A stretch of DNA of 64,000 bases, from positions 4,489,652-4,553,651 of the forward strand of contig NC_133498.1 in the NCBI RefSeq assembly GCF_025370935.1. Direction: 5' to 3'. Positions 11,519-23,798 of the stretch are shown here, one piece after another. The notes below the pieces were generated by a model. That model was not told where the DNA came from. It did not search any database and was given only the letters and a program-made list of their open reading frames with translations. A program made the position numbers and the translations under genes. Position 1 is the stretch's first letter. The number at the start of each line of letters is the position of its first letter. Source of the stretch: Choristoneura fumiferana (taxonomy: Eukaryota > Arthropoda > Insecta > Lepidoptera > Tortricidae).

Positions 11519-11655
11519 GGATGCGTTTCCACCAAATATTGCGGGGATGTTTTTCAAGGAATGACGCAATCATTTCGCGCAACCTATCCTCGCACAGCAC
11601 ATCTCTGGTGGAAACGGCTTAACGAAGCAAGGCGAGGCAAATGAACGGTTCCCAA
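11519..11655. mobile_element. MITE of the GCGTTTCCACC family
   Basis: GCGTTTCCACCAAATATTGC opens and CTCTGGTGGAAACGGC follows, then a GCAAGGCGAGGCAAATGAAC segment. The family is best preserved at 37291-37504. Confidence 0.65.
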
Positions 11656-12321
11656 ATTGAAAATACAAACTGAAATATGGTAAGAATTTTTGAGCGTCAC
11701 GATTTGAATGGGTCCCGACTGTTGAACTTTAAGTTAGCTACTTAACAAAGGTCTAGGCCACTAGTCTTGTTTTTTCTTTTTATTAGTATTTTTAAGGCAG
11801 TCGAGTTTTTTGATTTTTTAAATTTATTATTTTATTTCCCACTTTTCTGTAAAAATGGTATATTTAAACGATTATAACATATATATATTTAGAATGAGCT
11901 AATTATAAGCTTTCATTTGATACCCGACTCGATAGGTTTGAATAAAAAACATTTTTTGAATAGTTACAATTTAACGCCAAAAATACGCCATTTTGATTTT
12001 TCAAGAATTTCATGTACCCAGTGTCACTCGCGTCATCAAGACGAATCCAATGACGTATCATTTATCAAGATCGGTTCAGCCATTGAGTAGTTACGAGAGG
12101 ACATAGGAATAGACATACATACATACGCGCCAAACACATTCTTCTCTCAACAACTTCTTCGCAGTCGGGTAAAAACAATAGAATTCATAATAATAGCACA
12201 TCTTTGGAAAGCGTTAGTTGCCCAACTGAGCCCGACCTTAGTCGCACTTTTACCGATTGTGTGGTAATACTCAAGCGAACTTGCAGCCATCTTGCATTTG
12301 ATGACAGACTTGCCACCCGTC

Positions 12322-12410
12322 CTGGCTTGGGCTGCAATTGCGTGGGAGGCTCTTATTCTGAGAGGAGACCTGTGTCCAGCAGTGGGATGTATATAGGTTA
12401 CATGATTATG
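12322..12410 (+). mobile_element. S1 SINE fragment
   Basis: GCTTGGGCTGCAATTGCGTG then CTGAGAGGAGACCTGTGTCC and CAGCAGTGGGATGTATATAG. It is truncated at both sides. Confidence 0.65.
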
Positions 12411-12650
12411 AGCCACCCACCCTGTCTTCGCCGTTATTCCCTCAATCGCTATAATCATTTGTGATGTTTCACTTGCTATAAATTCGAATGGAATAGAAAT
12501 GAATTTCAATCACTTAAATTACTATAAACTAAAACAGTCAAATGCACTAAACATAATTTATTTACTTTCAAGATTGGTTTTTTGGAATCTTTTTTTTGTA
12601 TTTTTTATTTCAATTCCAAATTTTTACTTTTACGGTCATCCCGTAAAACC

Positions 12651-12802
12651 GAAATTGAAAATACAAACTGAAATATAGATGCACAGATAAAACAGAAAAA
12701 TAAGACCATCACTGGGAATCGAACTGGGGTTCGATTCCCAGTGATGGTCTTATTTTTCTGTTTTTTCTGTGCATCTATGTTTCAGTTTTTATTTTCAATT
12801 TC
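12651..12802. repeat. 74-bp-arm hairpin built from a tRNA-like repeat
   Basis: Left arm 12651-12724 and right arm 12729-12802 are near-perfect complements with a 4-base loop TGGG. The right arm reads GTTCGATTCCCAGTGATGG (box-B-like), a T-rich run and TTTCTGTGCATCTATG. A single copy of the same family stands at 62941-63030. Confidence 0.8.
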
Positions 12803-13143
12803 TTTACTCTCATTTGTCACATCCTCGAAGAAATATTTGTTTATAAGCTTTATAAAGTGTATAACTACTATCTCTGACTGCTACGCGGTTAATAAGCTCT
12901 AATGCAACCTTAAAATTGTATCATTACTAATCAATCACTCTACACGTTCAAAAATTAACAAATAAAGTGGCCATAGTCATAATTACGAATATATTCCTAT
13001 AATTAATGAATTTAGTACACGTTGATGTAGTTTTCATTAATTGCACATTCACCGATTTCCTAATTTACAACCTACTTAACTACTATGCGATTTATCGGTC
13101 GATAGATATCGTAAGCGTTGCCAATAAAGTAATTATAACAACT

Positions 13144-13215
13144 AGCTATTGCCCGCGACTTCGTCCGAAGAAATTGCTTATCGCTATCACGCGGGAACTA
13201 CGAAATTTTACGAGA
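13144..13215 (+). repeat. R1t-related repeat head
   Basis: TAGCTATTGCCCGCGACTTC then ATCACGCGGGAACTACG: the start of the common repeat, truncated. Confidence 0.5.
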
Positions 13216-13706
13216 TAGGAACTATCCAACGTGTTTCTATTCATTATAGAAATAGAACTGTACGTATTGCAAAATTTTATATATAGGGCCTCTTAGATAG
13301 TGTTTTGTTTTTATAGTTAGGTATATTTATGTAGTTTTTATTTATTTTGTTTCCTATCATATTGTTGTATCTTGTGTTGTGTTCCTAAATATAAATAAAC
13401 TAGCTTTTGCCCGCGGCAAAAAAAACCCATGGGGATTTTTATTAGTCGTGACAAAAAGTCAAAAAGTGACAACAGGCTTGTGTATTCAAAATACCATAAG
13501 CGGGACTAATCACGCTAAACATACGAGTAATCTTCTACTCGTGATCACGGCCACTGTAATGTGGTCGAAACGTCGAGGTAAATATTACTCGTGTGTTTAG
13601 AGAGACAAATCCCGTTTGTGGTATTTTGACTATGAGTGAAAATCACGAAAGTTTGTAACGGTATAAACGGTATACAAGCCTGTTTATTATTTCAGATGTC
13701 TAACCA

Positions 13707-13902
13707 TCATCCCCCCCATCCCAGCCTATATACGTCCCACTGCTGAGCACAGGCCACCTCTCAGAACAAGAGGGCTTGGGCCATAGTTCCCACGCGGGCC
13801 CAGTGCGGATTGGGAACTTCACACACACCATTGAATAGCTTCGCAGGTTTGTGCAGGTTTCCTCACGATGTTTTCCTTCACCGCATAGCTCGTGGTAAAT
13901 GT
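13707..13902 (-). mobile_element. S1 SINE, head-truncated
   Basis: Complement-strand S1: CCCAGCCTATATACGTCCCA, AGAACAAGAGGGCTTGGGCC and TTTCCTCACGATGTTTTCC are all present, and the element stops before the tRNA-like head. Confidence 0.8.
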
Positions 13903-14507
13903 CTAACCATATACTTATTAAATTTCATCCGAATCCGTCAAACTATTTTATTGCGAAGGAATAGCAAACACACACACACAAATACTCACAAATATTCGTA
14001 TTTATACTATTATGTAATATTTATACTATTCGCTGTTAATTTTGTATTCTTTACCACTGATGTGTTTATGTGTTTCGAATATGTTTATATATATTTCTCT
14101 CTCTCATTTATAAAATTATAAGTAGTAGAATATATAAGTACTAAGTACTATGTGTTGAGGAGTGTAGTAATTCCATTTGAAGTTCTGTGGTGTTTTGTTT
14201 GGCATGGTGTGACGTCTGATATGGTGCGCGTCACCTCGTTTAAGTTAAGCTTAAACATGTATACTATGGCTATCTGTGGGATCCTGTAATTGGCTCTGTG
14301 TTGCTATTCCTTCTACATATATTGTGTTTTAGCTGTTGGTTCTCCTTAAATAATAAATATGTTGGGATTGCATTCCGATGACAAATCGGCGTCGTCACTT
14401 TCAAATTGCATTGAGGTCAGAATTCGTATGCAATTGGACAAAAGATCGCTTTTACCAGCGTGATCGAAAGCTAATGCAGTCGAAAGCTTATTAATGCCAA
14501 GACTGGG

Positions 14508-14640
14508 CACATTTAGCGACCGGATTGCCAAGAGGTTTGGGACTGACTCCAGGAGCTTGAAGTCCCGAGTTCGAATCCCTGTCAACACTGATATTTGTAT
14601 AAAAATACGAACGTTTGTTCTCGTGTTGGTTTAATATGTA
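14508..14640 (+). mobile_element. S2 SINE, diverged 5' half
   Basis: A degraded box A (GGATTGCCAAGAGGTTTGG), a box-B-like CCGAGTTCGAATCCCTG, then GATATTTGTATAAAAATACG. Confidence 0.6.
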
Positions 14641-14780
14641 ATAGCTGGGCGACCGAGCTCTGCTCGGGCTAAAACTCGGTAACCAGCGTTTTCCCAGATA
14701 AATCAAGCTAGATCGATTTTTCATCTCCGAAATTTCATCGAAATCGTTGTAGCCGTTTCCGAGATTCTGAATATACACAC
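14641..14780 (+). repeat. Interspersed repeat (AGCTGGGCGACCGAGC type)
   Basis: Starts AGCTGGGCGACCGAGCTCTG and runs through TTTTTCATCTCCGAAATTTC to a TATATATATT tail. It is a common lepidopteran repeat by memory. Confidence 0.45.
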
Positions 14781-14819
14781 ATATATATATTTAAATTGCT
14801 CATTTAAAGGTAGTAGATA

Positions 14820-14958
14820 TAGATTAGATTAAGTATGTATCTATCTATTTAAGTACGTTGATCTGTTGCCTTGTACACATCTCAAGAGGCCTGTGATATT
14901 TTATCTATCTATCTTCTTTACATATCTATCTTATAAATCTATATCTATCTATAAATAA
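14820..14958 (+). repeat. (ATCT)n-rich low-complexity tract
   Basis: Interrupted TATCTATCTAT units. Confidence 0.6.
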
Positions 14959-15169
14959 TAAAAATCACAAAAATGTATGTACGCGCATAACTTCCGAACG
15001 ACGGCACCGAATTGGATAATTATTTTTTGTTGTTTTCCTGATTGTCTGGTTTGTGCAAAATAAAATAAAAAAAGATTGGAACAGGGACGAAGCCGCACGT
15101 AACTAACAGCTATTATATAATAATTATTTATTTAATTATCAGACAAAATACGAATTTCACAAGCTTTTA

Positions 15170-15260
15170 TTTAGTTTCATTAGTTTCACCTGTCCCGTTG
15201 TCTGTCTGTAATCAAATCTTGCAAGTTAAATTCGACCAACTTCCAGTAGTTGGATTGACT
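15170..15260 (+). repeat. Interspersed repeat fragment, also at 47222-47335
   Basis: TTTCACCTGTCCCGTTGTCT and TCTTGCAAGTTAAATTCGAC occur here and again, little changed, at 47222-47335. Confidence 0.55.
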
Positions 15261-15667
15261 TGAAATTTGGAGCAAAAAAGCTTGTATTCAAAATGAAGTT
15301 TTTAACAAAAAAACAGTTTATTCATTAATTTTGCTGTTTGGCCTACGCGTGACAATACATCTGCTGTAATGTGGCCGAAACATCGAAATTATTTGAACTT
15401 AATTAGACCTAGAGGTTGTAAGTTTTTTTTATAGTATTAAATGAGTCAATCAACTTTTAAGTCCGGTAACTCAGCAGATATCAGTAATACACAAGAAAAA
15501 TAGATGCTTAGAAGATGAGCTATAAACTACTTAACTGTCACAACTTCTATCTTTTAATGGATTTGTACCCATAAAATTATGCTTTTAACTTGGGACAAGC
15601 TATATAAAAGTTGTCTGTCCGAAATTACTCAATGTTTGACATGCTTATTACACTGTTAGCAATAGAC

Positions 15668-15748
15668 GACACCCTGTTGTCGGCATGATTGCTAATAATT
15701 TAAAATAAAAGCTGTCAACTACTAGGACACTGACGAGCACTGGGACAT
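15668..15748 (-). mobile_element. MITE fragment, GGTARATGTCCTAGT family
   Basis: GACACCCTGTTGTCG, then CAACTACTAGGACACTGACG and GAGCACTGGGACA. Confidence 0.55.
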
Positions 15749-16156
15749 CAGCTTTGCATATACAAACTTCAGCATAACTACTTTTTTACTTCCTCCGGAA
15801 ACGAGTTCAGGCGTATCTATCACGATCGACGACCCGAATTGGAACAAATAAAAAACATATTGGGATTTTGAGAGCACCTTATGTCACGGTTACGTCAGGC
15901 GCCATTTTGGCCGCCATTTTTGTTGCGCAAGCGACGATAGAAAGTGTAAGACGGAGATAAATGCGCGTAGCAACATAGGGTGGGTTTACGGGATGGGTTT
16001 TAAATAATATAATACAGAGGGATTTTTTTTAGTACGTAACGGCATACAGTTGATACATCATATAGTTGATCGTGTGTGTATGGGTGCAAGCGTGCATGCA
16101 CAATCGTGTGTGTGTTTTTTTATTCTTTATGACTAGACAGTTTAAAGGATTAAAAG

Positions 16157-16460
16157 TTATCATCATCATCCCAGCCTATATAGGTCCCACTGCTGGGCAC
16201 AGGCCTCCTTTCAGAACAAGAGGGCTTGGGCCATAGTTTCCACGGAGGCCCAGTGCGGATTGGGAACTTCACACGCACCATTGAATTGCTTCGCAGGTTT
16301 GTAGAGGTTTCCTCACGATGTTTTCCTTCACCGCAAAGCTCGTGGTAAATTTCAAATGTAATTCTGCACATAAATTTTGAAAAGCTCAGAGGTGCGAGCC
16401 GGGGTTTGAACCCACGACCCTCTGCTTGAGAGGCGATAGGTCCAACCACTAGGCCACCAC
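16157..16460 (-). mobile_element. S1 SINE, essentially full length
   Basis: Reads on the minus strand from a tRNA-like head (TGGCCTAGTGGTTGGACC box A; GGGTTCAAACCCCGGC box B) through the conserved body to a (GAT)n tail at 16157. About 300 bases. Confidence 0.88.
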
Positions 16461-17084
16461 TAACTAATTTTACTTGATTTCCTAACTACACTCATAATGT
16501 GTACTTCTCAGTCAGGCTTCGCCGTTTTTAAAAAGAATATCAAATGGACAGAAAAACGGCCTGCATTAAATTATCTAAAAAGTACGCAACATCGCTAAAA
16601 CATATACAACTAAAAAGTAGTACAATAAGTTCTACTCTCGATTAACAAACTAAAGGCTTTCAATTATAATTAACATCTCGTATATTACTAGTATATTATT
16701 AATTTCAATCATGTGTGCCATCTAACTTGCCCAGAATATAAAAAAAATTAAAGAAAATCGAATGCATCATTTTAATTACATACGCGTTTTAAGCAAAGGT
16801 CACACTTTCATAAAGTTCATAAAAAACTTCTAAAAAACTAACAATACACAATAATTTCTAGCTCCGTGGGACCCACTCCGGCGCTGGGTGAAAACCTCGT
16901 TTCACTACGTAAAAACATGAGAGCCCATTGTACCGAAGAAAGTTGTTTATGTAAATTATAATATACACTATTGTTATGTTATGTTATTGCGTCAGTATTG
17001 AGATCTAATCGAGTTTGAAACTGCTTCGTTTAACGGATTATCTTTATTGTAAGTGTAACTAGTTTTTGTAAAAGTTTCATTAAT

Positions 17085-17265
17085 AAATAGCTGTTGCCCG
17101 CGGCTTCGCCCCCGTTGTATTTTTTCTGTATTTTCTTCCATATAAACCTTCTCCAGGCAGTAACGAACACAACAAAAAAAGAGTTAGCGAAATCGGACCA
17201 GTGGTTCCCGAGTTTTGCGCTTAGCAACACATTTTACGATTCATTTTTATTTATATAGATAAGCC
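17085..17265 (+). repeat. R1t-related repeat
   Basis: ATAGCTGTTGCCCGCGGCTT opening, CAGTGGTTCCCGAGTTTTGC, and a TTTATTTATATAGAT end. Confidence 0.5.
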
Positions 17266-17420
17266 TTTTTAGGGTTCCGTACCCAATGGGTAAAAACGGG
17301 ACCCTATTATTAAGACTCCGCTGTCCGTCCATCTGTCCGTGTGTCACCAGGCTTTATCTCATGAACCGTGATAGCTTGACAGTTGAGATTTTCACCGATA
17401 ACAACAAATACTAAAAACAG
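17266..17420 (+). repeat. Interspersed repeat (AGGGTTCCGTACCCAATGGG type)
   Basis: Starts AGGGTTCCGTACCCAATGGG, then CTGTCCGTCCATCTGTCCG and CATGAACCGTGATAGCTTG. A reverse-oriented relative ends at 7275. Confidence 0.55.
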
Positions 17421-17836
17421 AATTAAATACTTAAATATTTAACGGGGTCGCCCATATAACAAACGTGTATTTTTTGTCGTTGTTTTGCTCGATATTAATA
17501 AAATAACGGTAACAGGTAGACGCTTGAAATATCCGTAGAATATTTTAGTCGTATAATCAGTTTAAAAATAAATAATTAAATAAAATAAATATTAAAGGGG
17601 GGCTCCCATACAACAAACGTGTTTTTTGCTATGCTAGTGTCTAATGTTGTATAGATAATGGTACGTAACCTTTCGAGCGCGGGTCCGACGCTCACTTGGC
17701 TGTTTTTCTGATTGTACTTGCTGTTTACTGTAGTTTCACTGATACTGCATTTTTTTTTATTTATGCCAGCGCCTAATAATCACTTATTTATACACAAAAT
17801 ATATAAAAATTAATAAATAGATTATAACAAAAAATA

Positions 17837-17955
17837 GGCTGGGTTTCCACCAGAGATGTGCAAGGGTACGTTGCAGGGAATGTGTTTTGTTGAACCAATA
17901 GAAAGGCTTCATTTAATTATCCTCACTCCGCTCAAATGTTTCCACTAGAGCTGTG
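17837..17955. mobile_element. MITE fragment, GCGTTTCCACC family
   Basis: GGCTGGGTTTCCACCAGAGA, GAATGTGTTTTGTTGAACC, CAATAGAAAGGCTTCATTTA and TCCACTAGAGCTGTGCC match the family order. Confidence 0.55.
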
Positions 17956-18187
17956 CCAGATAAGGCAATGCCAAAACATACACCGAGGAAAGAATCAGAC
18001 CTATGGACACATGTGGAACGGACAAACTTCTTATAAAAACTTGAACAACATATTATATTGGCACCGGATTTCAGGCAATCATTTATTTTATGTTATTTCG
18101 CTCATACATTTCGAACAGCAATTATAAGTCCAGGTTTGAACCCACCCTGTACTACAAGCCATTGCGACGCAACCACATCTCTCACTA

Positions 18188-18656
18188 ATTGACAAGATTT
18201 CATTTTTTTAACATCTGTCAATTACTACAGGAATCGAAAGAGTTTTGCCTCCTGAACATGGGAAAGTATTTATTATAATTGATTTCTCCATATTAAAAAA
18301 AAATACAAAAAATTGAAAAAATATGTCTGAATTTGCCAACACTACCACAGAATAGATATGTTTCCCTTGCCTTTATCACCAGAAAAAGGAGCTGTCATAA
18401 TTTTGATATTGTCTCTATGCAACGTCTACGTCAGATTTACGTGATCTTTTTTTTAAGAGACTAGACAAAAGTAATGGATCTATTGTGCCGTAGTTTTGGA
18501 GTTATGCCCTTTTAAAATAAGCACATCTTAAAAAAATTGTAATAGATTAATTAATAGTTGTAGCGAAATTTTAAAAATATCAGCGATTTTCTCTTTCCAA
18601 ACAGAATACAGAGAACGAATCAAATTATAGTCTTAGAAATATGAAATCTTGTCAAT
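18188..18656. mobile_element. TTGACAAGATTTCAT-ended element, copy 1
   Basis: Begins AATTGACAAGATTTCAT and ends ATGAAATCTTGTCAATT. The body matches 39321-39798 in the same orientation, including CCTCCTGAACATGGGAAA and GTAGTTTTGGAGTTATGCCC. There is no transposase, so it is non-autonomous. Confidence 0.75.
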
Positions 18657-19049
18657 TATGTTGTGTCTCTCTAAAATTTTTAATTGTATACAAACGTTCT
18701 CATCTGTCGCTCTCACAATGACTCACTAAAAGCTAAATAAAAAAAACAAAACACGAACTACCTTGAACCTTTGATAAAAGATGGCTTCTGTTGACAAAAA
18801 GACCGTTAACGTCAGTGGCCTGGCAAGAGCGAGGTCGGCCATTGTATCGGTCGGCAGATAAACTAACTGGTTGTTTGTTTGTTTATCCTCAATATTATAC
18901 AAAAAAGGAAATACAAAAAGGTTAGACAAAAAAAAGGTTGTTTCGTGTGAAGCCAACGTTTGCGGGTTTTATTCCGACAGAACTAATAATTATTAAGGTG
19001 AATAAACATGTATCACACTAAAACCACGGTAAATGTAATTTTCAATATA

Positions 19050-19235
19050 AATAATATGAAAAAAAAGAGAAAGATTATTATTTTTTTAATATTCATATTA
19101 TTTATTTAAATAATATATAAATTATAATTATTATATTTATATTATTGTTATTATATAAATATTTAATATAATAATAATTTATAACTAAATATTAAATTTA
19201 TATAATATTATATTAATTTTTTAATATAACCATGT
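19050..19235. repeat. Extreme AT-rich tract
   Basis: About 180 bases of nearly pure A/T with many ATATTATTTA-type units. Confidence 0.7.
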
Positions 19236-19483
19236 ATGTATGTTATGTATTTTTATATACAAACTACATTTCCGTATTAATTTTCAAGTCAATCCTCATC
19301 ATTGTAGGTATCCTTGTCAAAATATAAGCTATAAATGACCGTATTATAAATATTCAGGATTAGCAGCGTTACTGTTATATTATTTTGAATTGGTTAGTTA
19401 GGACCCCTCGTAGTTTTTAAACTAAACTGATTTTTCCTTTTTTTGGTGTAGCGGTAATATTCTGTATCATTAGCATTTACATT

Positions 19484-19550
19484 AGATATGAAAATTAGTG
19501 CCATCTATTGGGCAATATGTCGAACACTGGGACATGTCTCGGTAATAGTG
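19484..19550. mobile_element. MITE fragment, GGTARATGTCCTAGT family
   Basis: AGTGCCATCTATTGGGCA then TCGAACACTGGGACATG, related to the right half at 9740-9795. Confidence 0.45.
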
Positions 19551-19967
19551 AGTATGTACGGAGTATTCACCCAATGCACACACCGTCAACACAGCGTTAT
19601 GTGAACGTTGCATAATTTATTATACAACAAACCTACGAGTATTGACTATTCAATAAAAGTCGTGGTTCCAATCGGGACACTAACAAAACATTAGCTATGG
19701 TATTTGCTTAGCCTACTTTGAAATAGAAGTTAGTTCATCAAAATAACTTATGCATTTTTACATAGATTTTGAGGTCAATATTTTATGTAACTTCGTCTGT
19801 ATATACAAGTCAAATTACCGTCTACGAACAAATACACGTTCGATTTCTTTTAGGCACTGAACTGATTAAATATTTTTTGTCTCTCCCCCCTGTAAATTTA
19901 CTTTTTTTCTGTTTACTTATGTTTTAGTAAACTATAGTAGTCATCCGTTAAATATAAGGTAAATGTC

Positions 19968-20072
19968 CTAGTGTTTGACTTATAAATACCCAGTAGATGA
20001 CACTCAGCCGTCACTTCTATTGCTCATGAATTAGATAAATACTGGGATAGTGACTAGGCACTAGAAGGTGTA
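19968..20072. mobile_element. MITE, GGTARATGTCCTAGT family
   Basis: GGTAAATGTCCTAGTGTTTG at the left, and TACTGGGATAGTGACTAGGC then CACTAGAAGGTGTACC at the right. Confidence 0.6.
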
Positions 20073-20800
20073 CCTAAAATCTTTTTGAAGTGTACATTGT
20101 CTGAAGTAACCCATTTTTTGTTTAAAAAACCACATAACAGACGGTGTTCTGTTTGAGGAAAGAAATCAACAATATTAAAATTTTCCTCCTTTTTATACTC
20201 AGTTAAATCATATGTAGTTACTAGTATTTACATAACACAGAACCTCCATTTAACCAACCTGACCCGCCAAAGGTTGTGACCTCATTAACGTGTTATCTAA
20301 CCACTCAAATATCACCTTTAAATCTAGCGCATAGTTCATGTTTACATTACATAACTTCAATTTTAGCTCTAGCTAAAGTAAACTGTATGTCGTGTTAAGT
20401 AAGTTAATTTTTCATTGTGTCCTGTTTGCTTCCGCGTGGGCTATTGAGTAACCATAATGGTTATATTTTGTGATTGTTTTTTTTACTTCCGATTTGTGTG
20501 GGTCATAACTATTATTGTTTATTTACTTTATTATTATTCTGATTTTTAGCTAACTTTTTAACCCCTGATACAAAAGAGGGAGGGTTGTTACAATTTTGAC
20601 GCCAATGTATGTCGGTATGTCTATATATGGCATCGTAGCTCTCAAACATGATAGAACGATTTTAGTTAAGTTTCATTAAAATTTGTTTAGCCGTTTATGA
20701 GGAATTAAACTTTGACATGACAATGGCGTGGAGTTTTCAACATTTTTATGTTGTTTTATTTATTTATTTTTTATTACAATATTTGTTTATCGTTATTATA

Positions 20801-20998
20801 TGCAATTTCCCGAGAAAAAACTATCCTATTTCCTTCCCCGGGACTTAAACACAGAATAACTAATAGTACTACCGTATGACTTAAACTATCTGTATACCGA
20901 ATTTCATCTAAATCAGTTCAGCGGTTTAGACATGATTGAGAAACAAACATCCAAACCATCTTCACAAACTTTCACATTTATATTAGTACAGATAAGAT
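20801..20998 (+). repeat. R1t-related repeat
   Basis: TTTCCTTCCCCGGGACTTAA, GTATACCGAATTTCATCTAA, CAGCGGTTTAGACATGATTG, CTTTCACATTTATATTAGT. Confidence 0.6.
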
Positions 20999-21002
20999 AA
21001 GC

Positions 21003-21130
21003 AGGGCTACTCCGAAACTCGAAACTCGAAGTTCGTGTCGTGCGGTCCCTCTCGCTCTCGTATTAAATAGTATAAGTGTCAGAGGGACCGCACGACACGA
21101 ACTTCGAGTTTCGAGTTTCGGAGTAGCCCT
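21003..21130. mobile_element. Palindromic MITE, CGAACTTCG family
   Basis: Arms of about 53 bases: AGGGCTACTCCGAAACTCGA is matched by its complement ending at 21130, and CGTGTCGTGCGGTCCCTCT by its partner. Relatives are at 42934, 47010 and 54520. Confidence 0.8.
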
Positions 21131-21294
21131 GAAGATTATTGTACCGGCAAGAAATTGTCATGGGTAGTTTATCATGAGGTAGGTTAGTTAAGTTTATTTT
21201 CTAAATTTTCTGAAAAGTAGTTTGTTTCAGTATAATCAATATAGTAATTAGGACAATTGACAATAAATAGGACGAAAAATCATAAGGTGTACGA

Positions 21295-21605
21295 TCATCA
21301 TCATCATCATCATCCCAGCCTATATACGTCCCACTGCTGGGCACAGGCCTCCTCTCAGAACAAGAGGGCTTGGGCCGTAGTTCCCACGCGGGCCCAGTGC
21401 GGATTGGGAACTTCACACACACCATTGAATTGCTTCGCAGGTTTGTGCAGGTTTCCTCACGATGTTTTCCTTCACCGCAAAGCTCGTGGTAAATTTTAAA
21501 TGCAATTCCGCACATGAATTTCGAAAAACTCAGAGGTGCGAGCCGGGGTTTGAACCCACGACCCTCTGCTTGAGAGGCGATAGGTCAAACCACTAGGCCA
21601 CCACG
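21295..21605 (-). mobile_element. S1 SINE, full length
   Basis: A (CATCAT)n stretch at 21295, the complete body, and a tRNA-like head ending GGCCACCACGG at 21605. Box B is GGGTTCAAACCCCGGC on the minus strand. Confidence 0.9.
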
Positions 21606-21712
21606 GTTTATTATATATATATATAGGTGTACGATATAGACACGAATCAATTTTGTTCGACTAAGCGACTAAGGTAGTTATATCCCGCACACACCTTATG
21701 TCTTAACCATAA

Positions 21713-21925
21713 TCCTACTAATATTCTAAATGCGAAAGCTTGTGTGTGTGTCTGTTTGTTACTCCTTCACGCTAAAACGGCTGGACGGATTTTGATGACA
21801 TTTGGTATCTAGATAGCTGGACGTCTGGAATAACCCATAGGCTACTTTTTATCCTGATTTTCCCACGGGATAGGGATAAAATCTTGAAATAACAGCCGCT
21901 GGGCTTAGAGTCATGAAATTTGACA
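21713..21925 (-). repeat. R1t-related repeat
   Basis: TACTAATATTCTAAATGCGA, GCTGGACGTCTGGAATAAC and CCCACGGGATAGGGATAAA; the opposite orientation to 22436-22793. Confidence 0.65.
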
Positions 21926-21939
21926 CGATTGTTTTTTAA

Positions 21940-22170
21940 TGTCCTGACTACGAAGCTTGAGGTCCCGGGTTCGATTCCCGTGTCGGGGCGGATATTTGTA
22001 TGAAAAATACGAATGTTTGTTCTCGGGTCTTGGGTGTTTACTATGTATTTAAGTATGTATCTATCTATATAATTATATTTATCCGTTGCTTAGTACCCAT
22101 AACACAAGCTTTGCTAAGCTTACTTTGGGACTAGGTCAATTGGTGTGAATTGTCCCGTGATATTTATTTA
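21940..22170 (+). mobile_element. S2 SINE, 5'-truncated
   Basis: GACTACGAAGCTTGAGGTCC, a box-B-like GGGTTCGATTCCCGTG, GGATATTTGTATGAAAAATA, then a tail ending GATATTTATTTATTTAT. Confidence 0.75.
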
Positions 22171-22435
22171 TTTATTAATGTAAATTATGCTGATGTGATG
22201 ATGATTACAAGATTTGGTAGAGGCGTCGGTGTCTTCAAAGCGAAGATTTAAAGCTTGTATGAATGCAAGCTCCAAGCTTTGTATGATCTATAGCTTTAGG
22301 TCGTTGCCCTGTGCTTACGAAAGCCCGAGAATGCGCATTTACTTATTTAAATCAGAAAAACGGTGTTTATTGAGCAATAGAGAGTGTAACGGGTTGGGAT
22401 GTGAAGAAATTGCATGTGATTATAAACATGACTAG

Positions 22436-22793
22436 AGTTTCGCAGCGGCTTCGCACGCTTAAACTATTCGATCTCGTATAATGGAAATTTCGGGATTTTT
22501 AAATATTCCCGTAGTAATTTCCGAAAAATAAATCGTGGTTTTCATTGACGTTACATTAAAAACAATCGCGCCAAATTTCATGACTCTAATCTAACGCCAG
22601 CGGTTGTTGTTCCAACATTTTATTCCTATCCCGTGGGAATATCGGAATAAAAAGTAGCCTATGTTTTATTCCAGATGTTCAGCTATCTATATACCGAATT
22701 TCATCCAAATCCGTCCAGCCGTTTCAGCGTGAAGGAGTAACAAACGTACTCACTCACGCACTTACAAACGTTCGCAATTATAGTATTAGTAGG
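22436..22793 (+). repeat. R1t-related repeat, long copy
   Basis: CGCAGCGGCTTCGCACGC to TATAGTATTAGTAGG, with CCTATCCCGTGGGAATATCG and AAAAAGTAGCCTATGTTTTA inside. Confidence 0.65.
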
Positions 22794-22861
22794 CTAATAT
22801 TAAATGCTGTTTCTGGTAAAACCTCGGAATTTCAATTACTGAACTTAAACAATTTCTTTGC

Positions 22862-23062
22862 TCACCCGCGACCTTATGATAGTTAAGTTTATGCAAGATA
22901 TGCGTGTTCATGCAGTTCCTCCACCTCCAAACTGTAAGAACACACACACAAATCATACATATCCATCTATCACCACCAGCACACTACATTGACGCGTTTC
23001 GAACTCAACCAGAGCTCATCTTCAGAGCAACGCAACCATTCACCATGATACCAGATGTTATA
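22862..23062 (+). mobile_element. Half of a CACCCGCGACC foldback element
   Basis: CACCCGCGACCTTATGATAG, CATGCAGTTCCTCCACCTCC, GACGCGTTTCGAACTCAACC, ending CACCATGATACCAGATG. Only one arm is present. Confidence 0.65.
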
Positions 23063-23798
23063 CTCAGTAAATTATGAATATATTATTTATTTATTATTTC
23101 AATTACTGTCGTATGGGCTACGCGAGCAGAGCCGCGGGTAAAGTTATTTTTATGTGTATGTCTATGACATAGCAACCCGTGCGTTACACCTAACGGTTAA
23201 TATGCAACTTAAGGTGCATACTATTCGATAGCGGATGCCAGAGGTTATTGATCTTTTACTTATAAAATATTGCCAAATTCGTTATAAAGTTAGTTTTTAA
23301 TAAGTTAAAAAGACTAAGTAGCATAAAACGTTACACCACTTTACGAAATTCAAAATTTCAAAAGTAATAGAAGTGGTGGTATTTGACAGCAAATACTTTT
23401 ATGTGAAAGATAAATATGATGTCGTTTCTGTTTGTTCCGACAAAACAAACATGCAGTTAGTCTTATTTTTGATGAAAAATTAAAATACCAAAATGGTTCA
23501 AATATGATAGCACCTTTACAAAACGCAATTTCTAAGTACCCTCTATCTGTTGATCAAAAAATATTTACTACTTACTCAACATTTAGCATTTTTAATAAGC
23601 TAAGTTCAAAATTTGTGAAATCGAAGCTCGTTGATGTCTTTTATATAAAAGACATCAACGGGTGCTTAAATGCTTAGGTTCTAAACTTCTAAGTAAAAAG
23701 TAAAAATATTTGTTTACCTATCAATCATTATTGTATAGTTTTTTATTTATACAATTTGCATATTTTTAAGCTCCCTATCAGTGTTTTTTATTAACACG

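Noticed and set aside
16150..16449. 99-codon minus-strand frame (similar frames at 21201, 33458 and 59803)
   Set aside because: Translation of S1 SINE sequence; identical peptides recur at every SINE copy.
22214..22435. 73-codon frame with several Cys
   Set aside because: Contains imperfect GCAAGCTCCAAGCTTTG-type repeats; no start context, signal peptide or homologue recognised.
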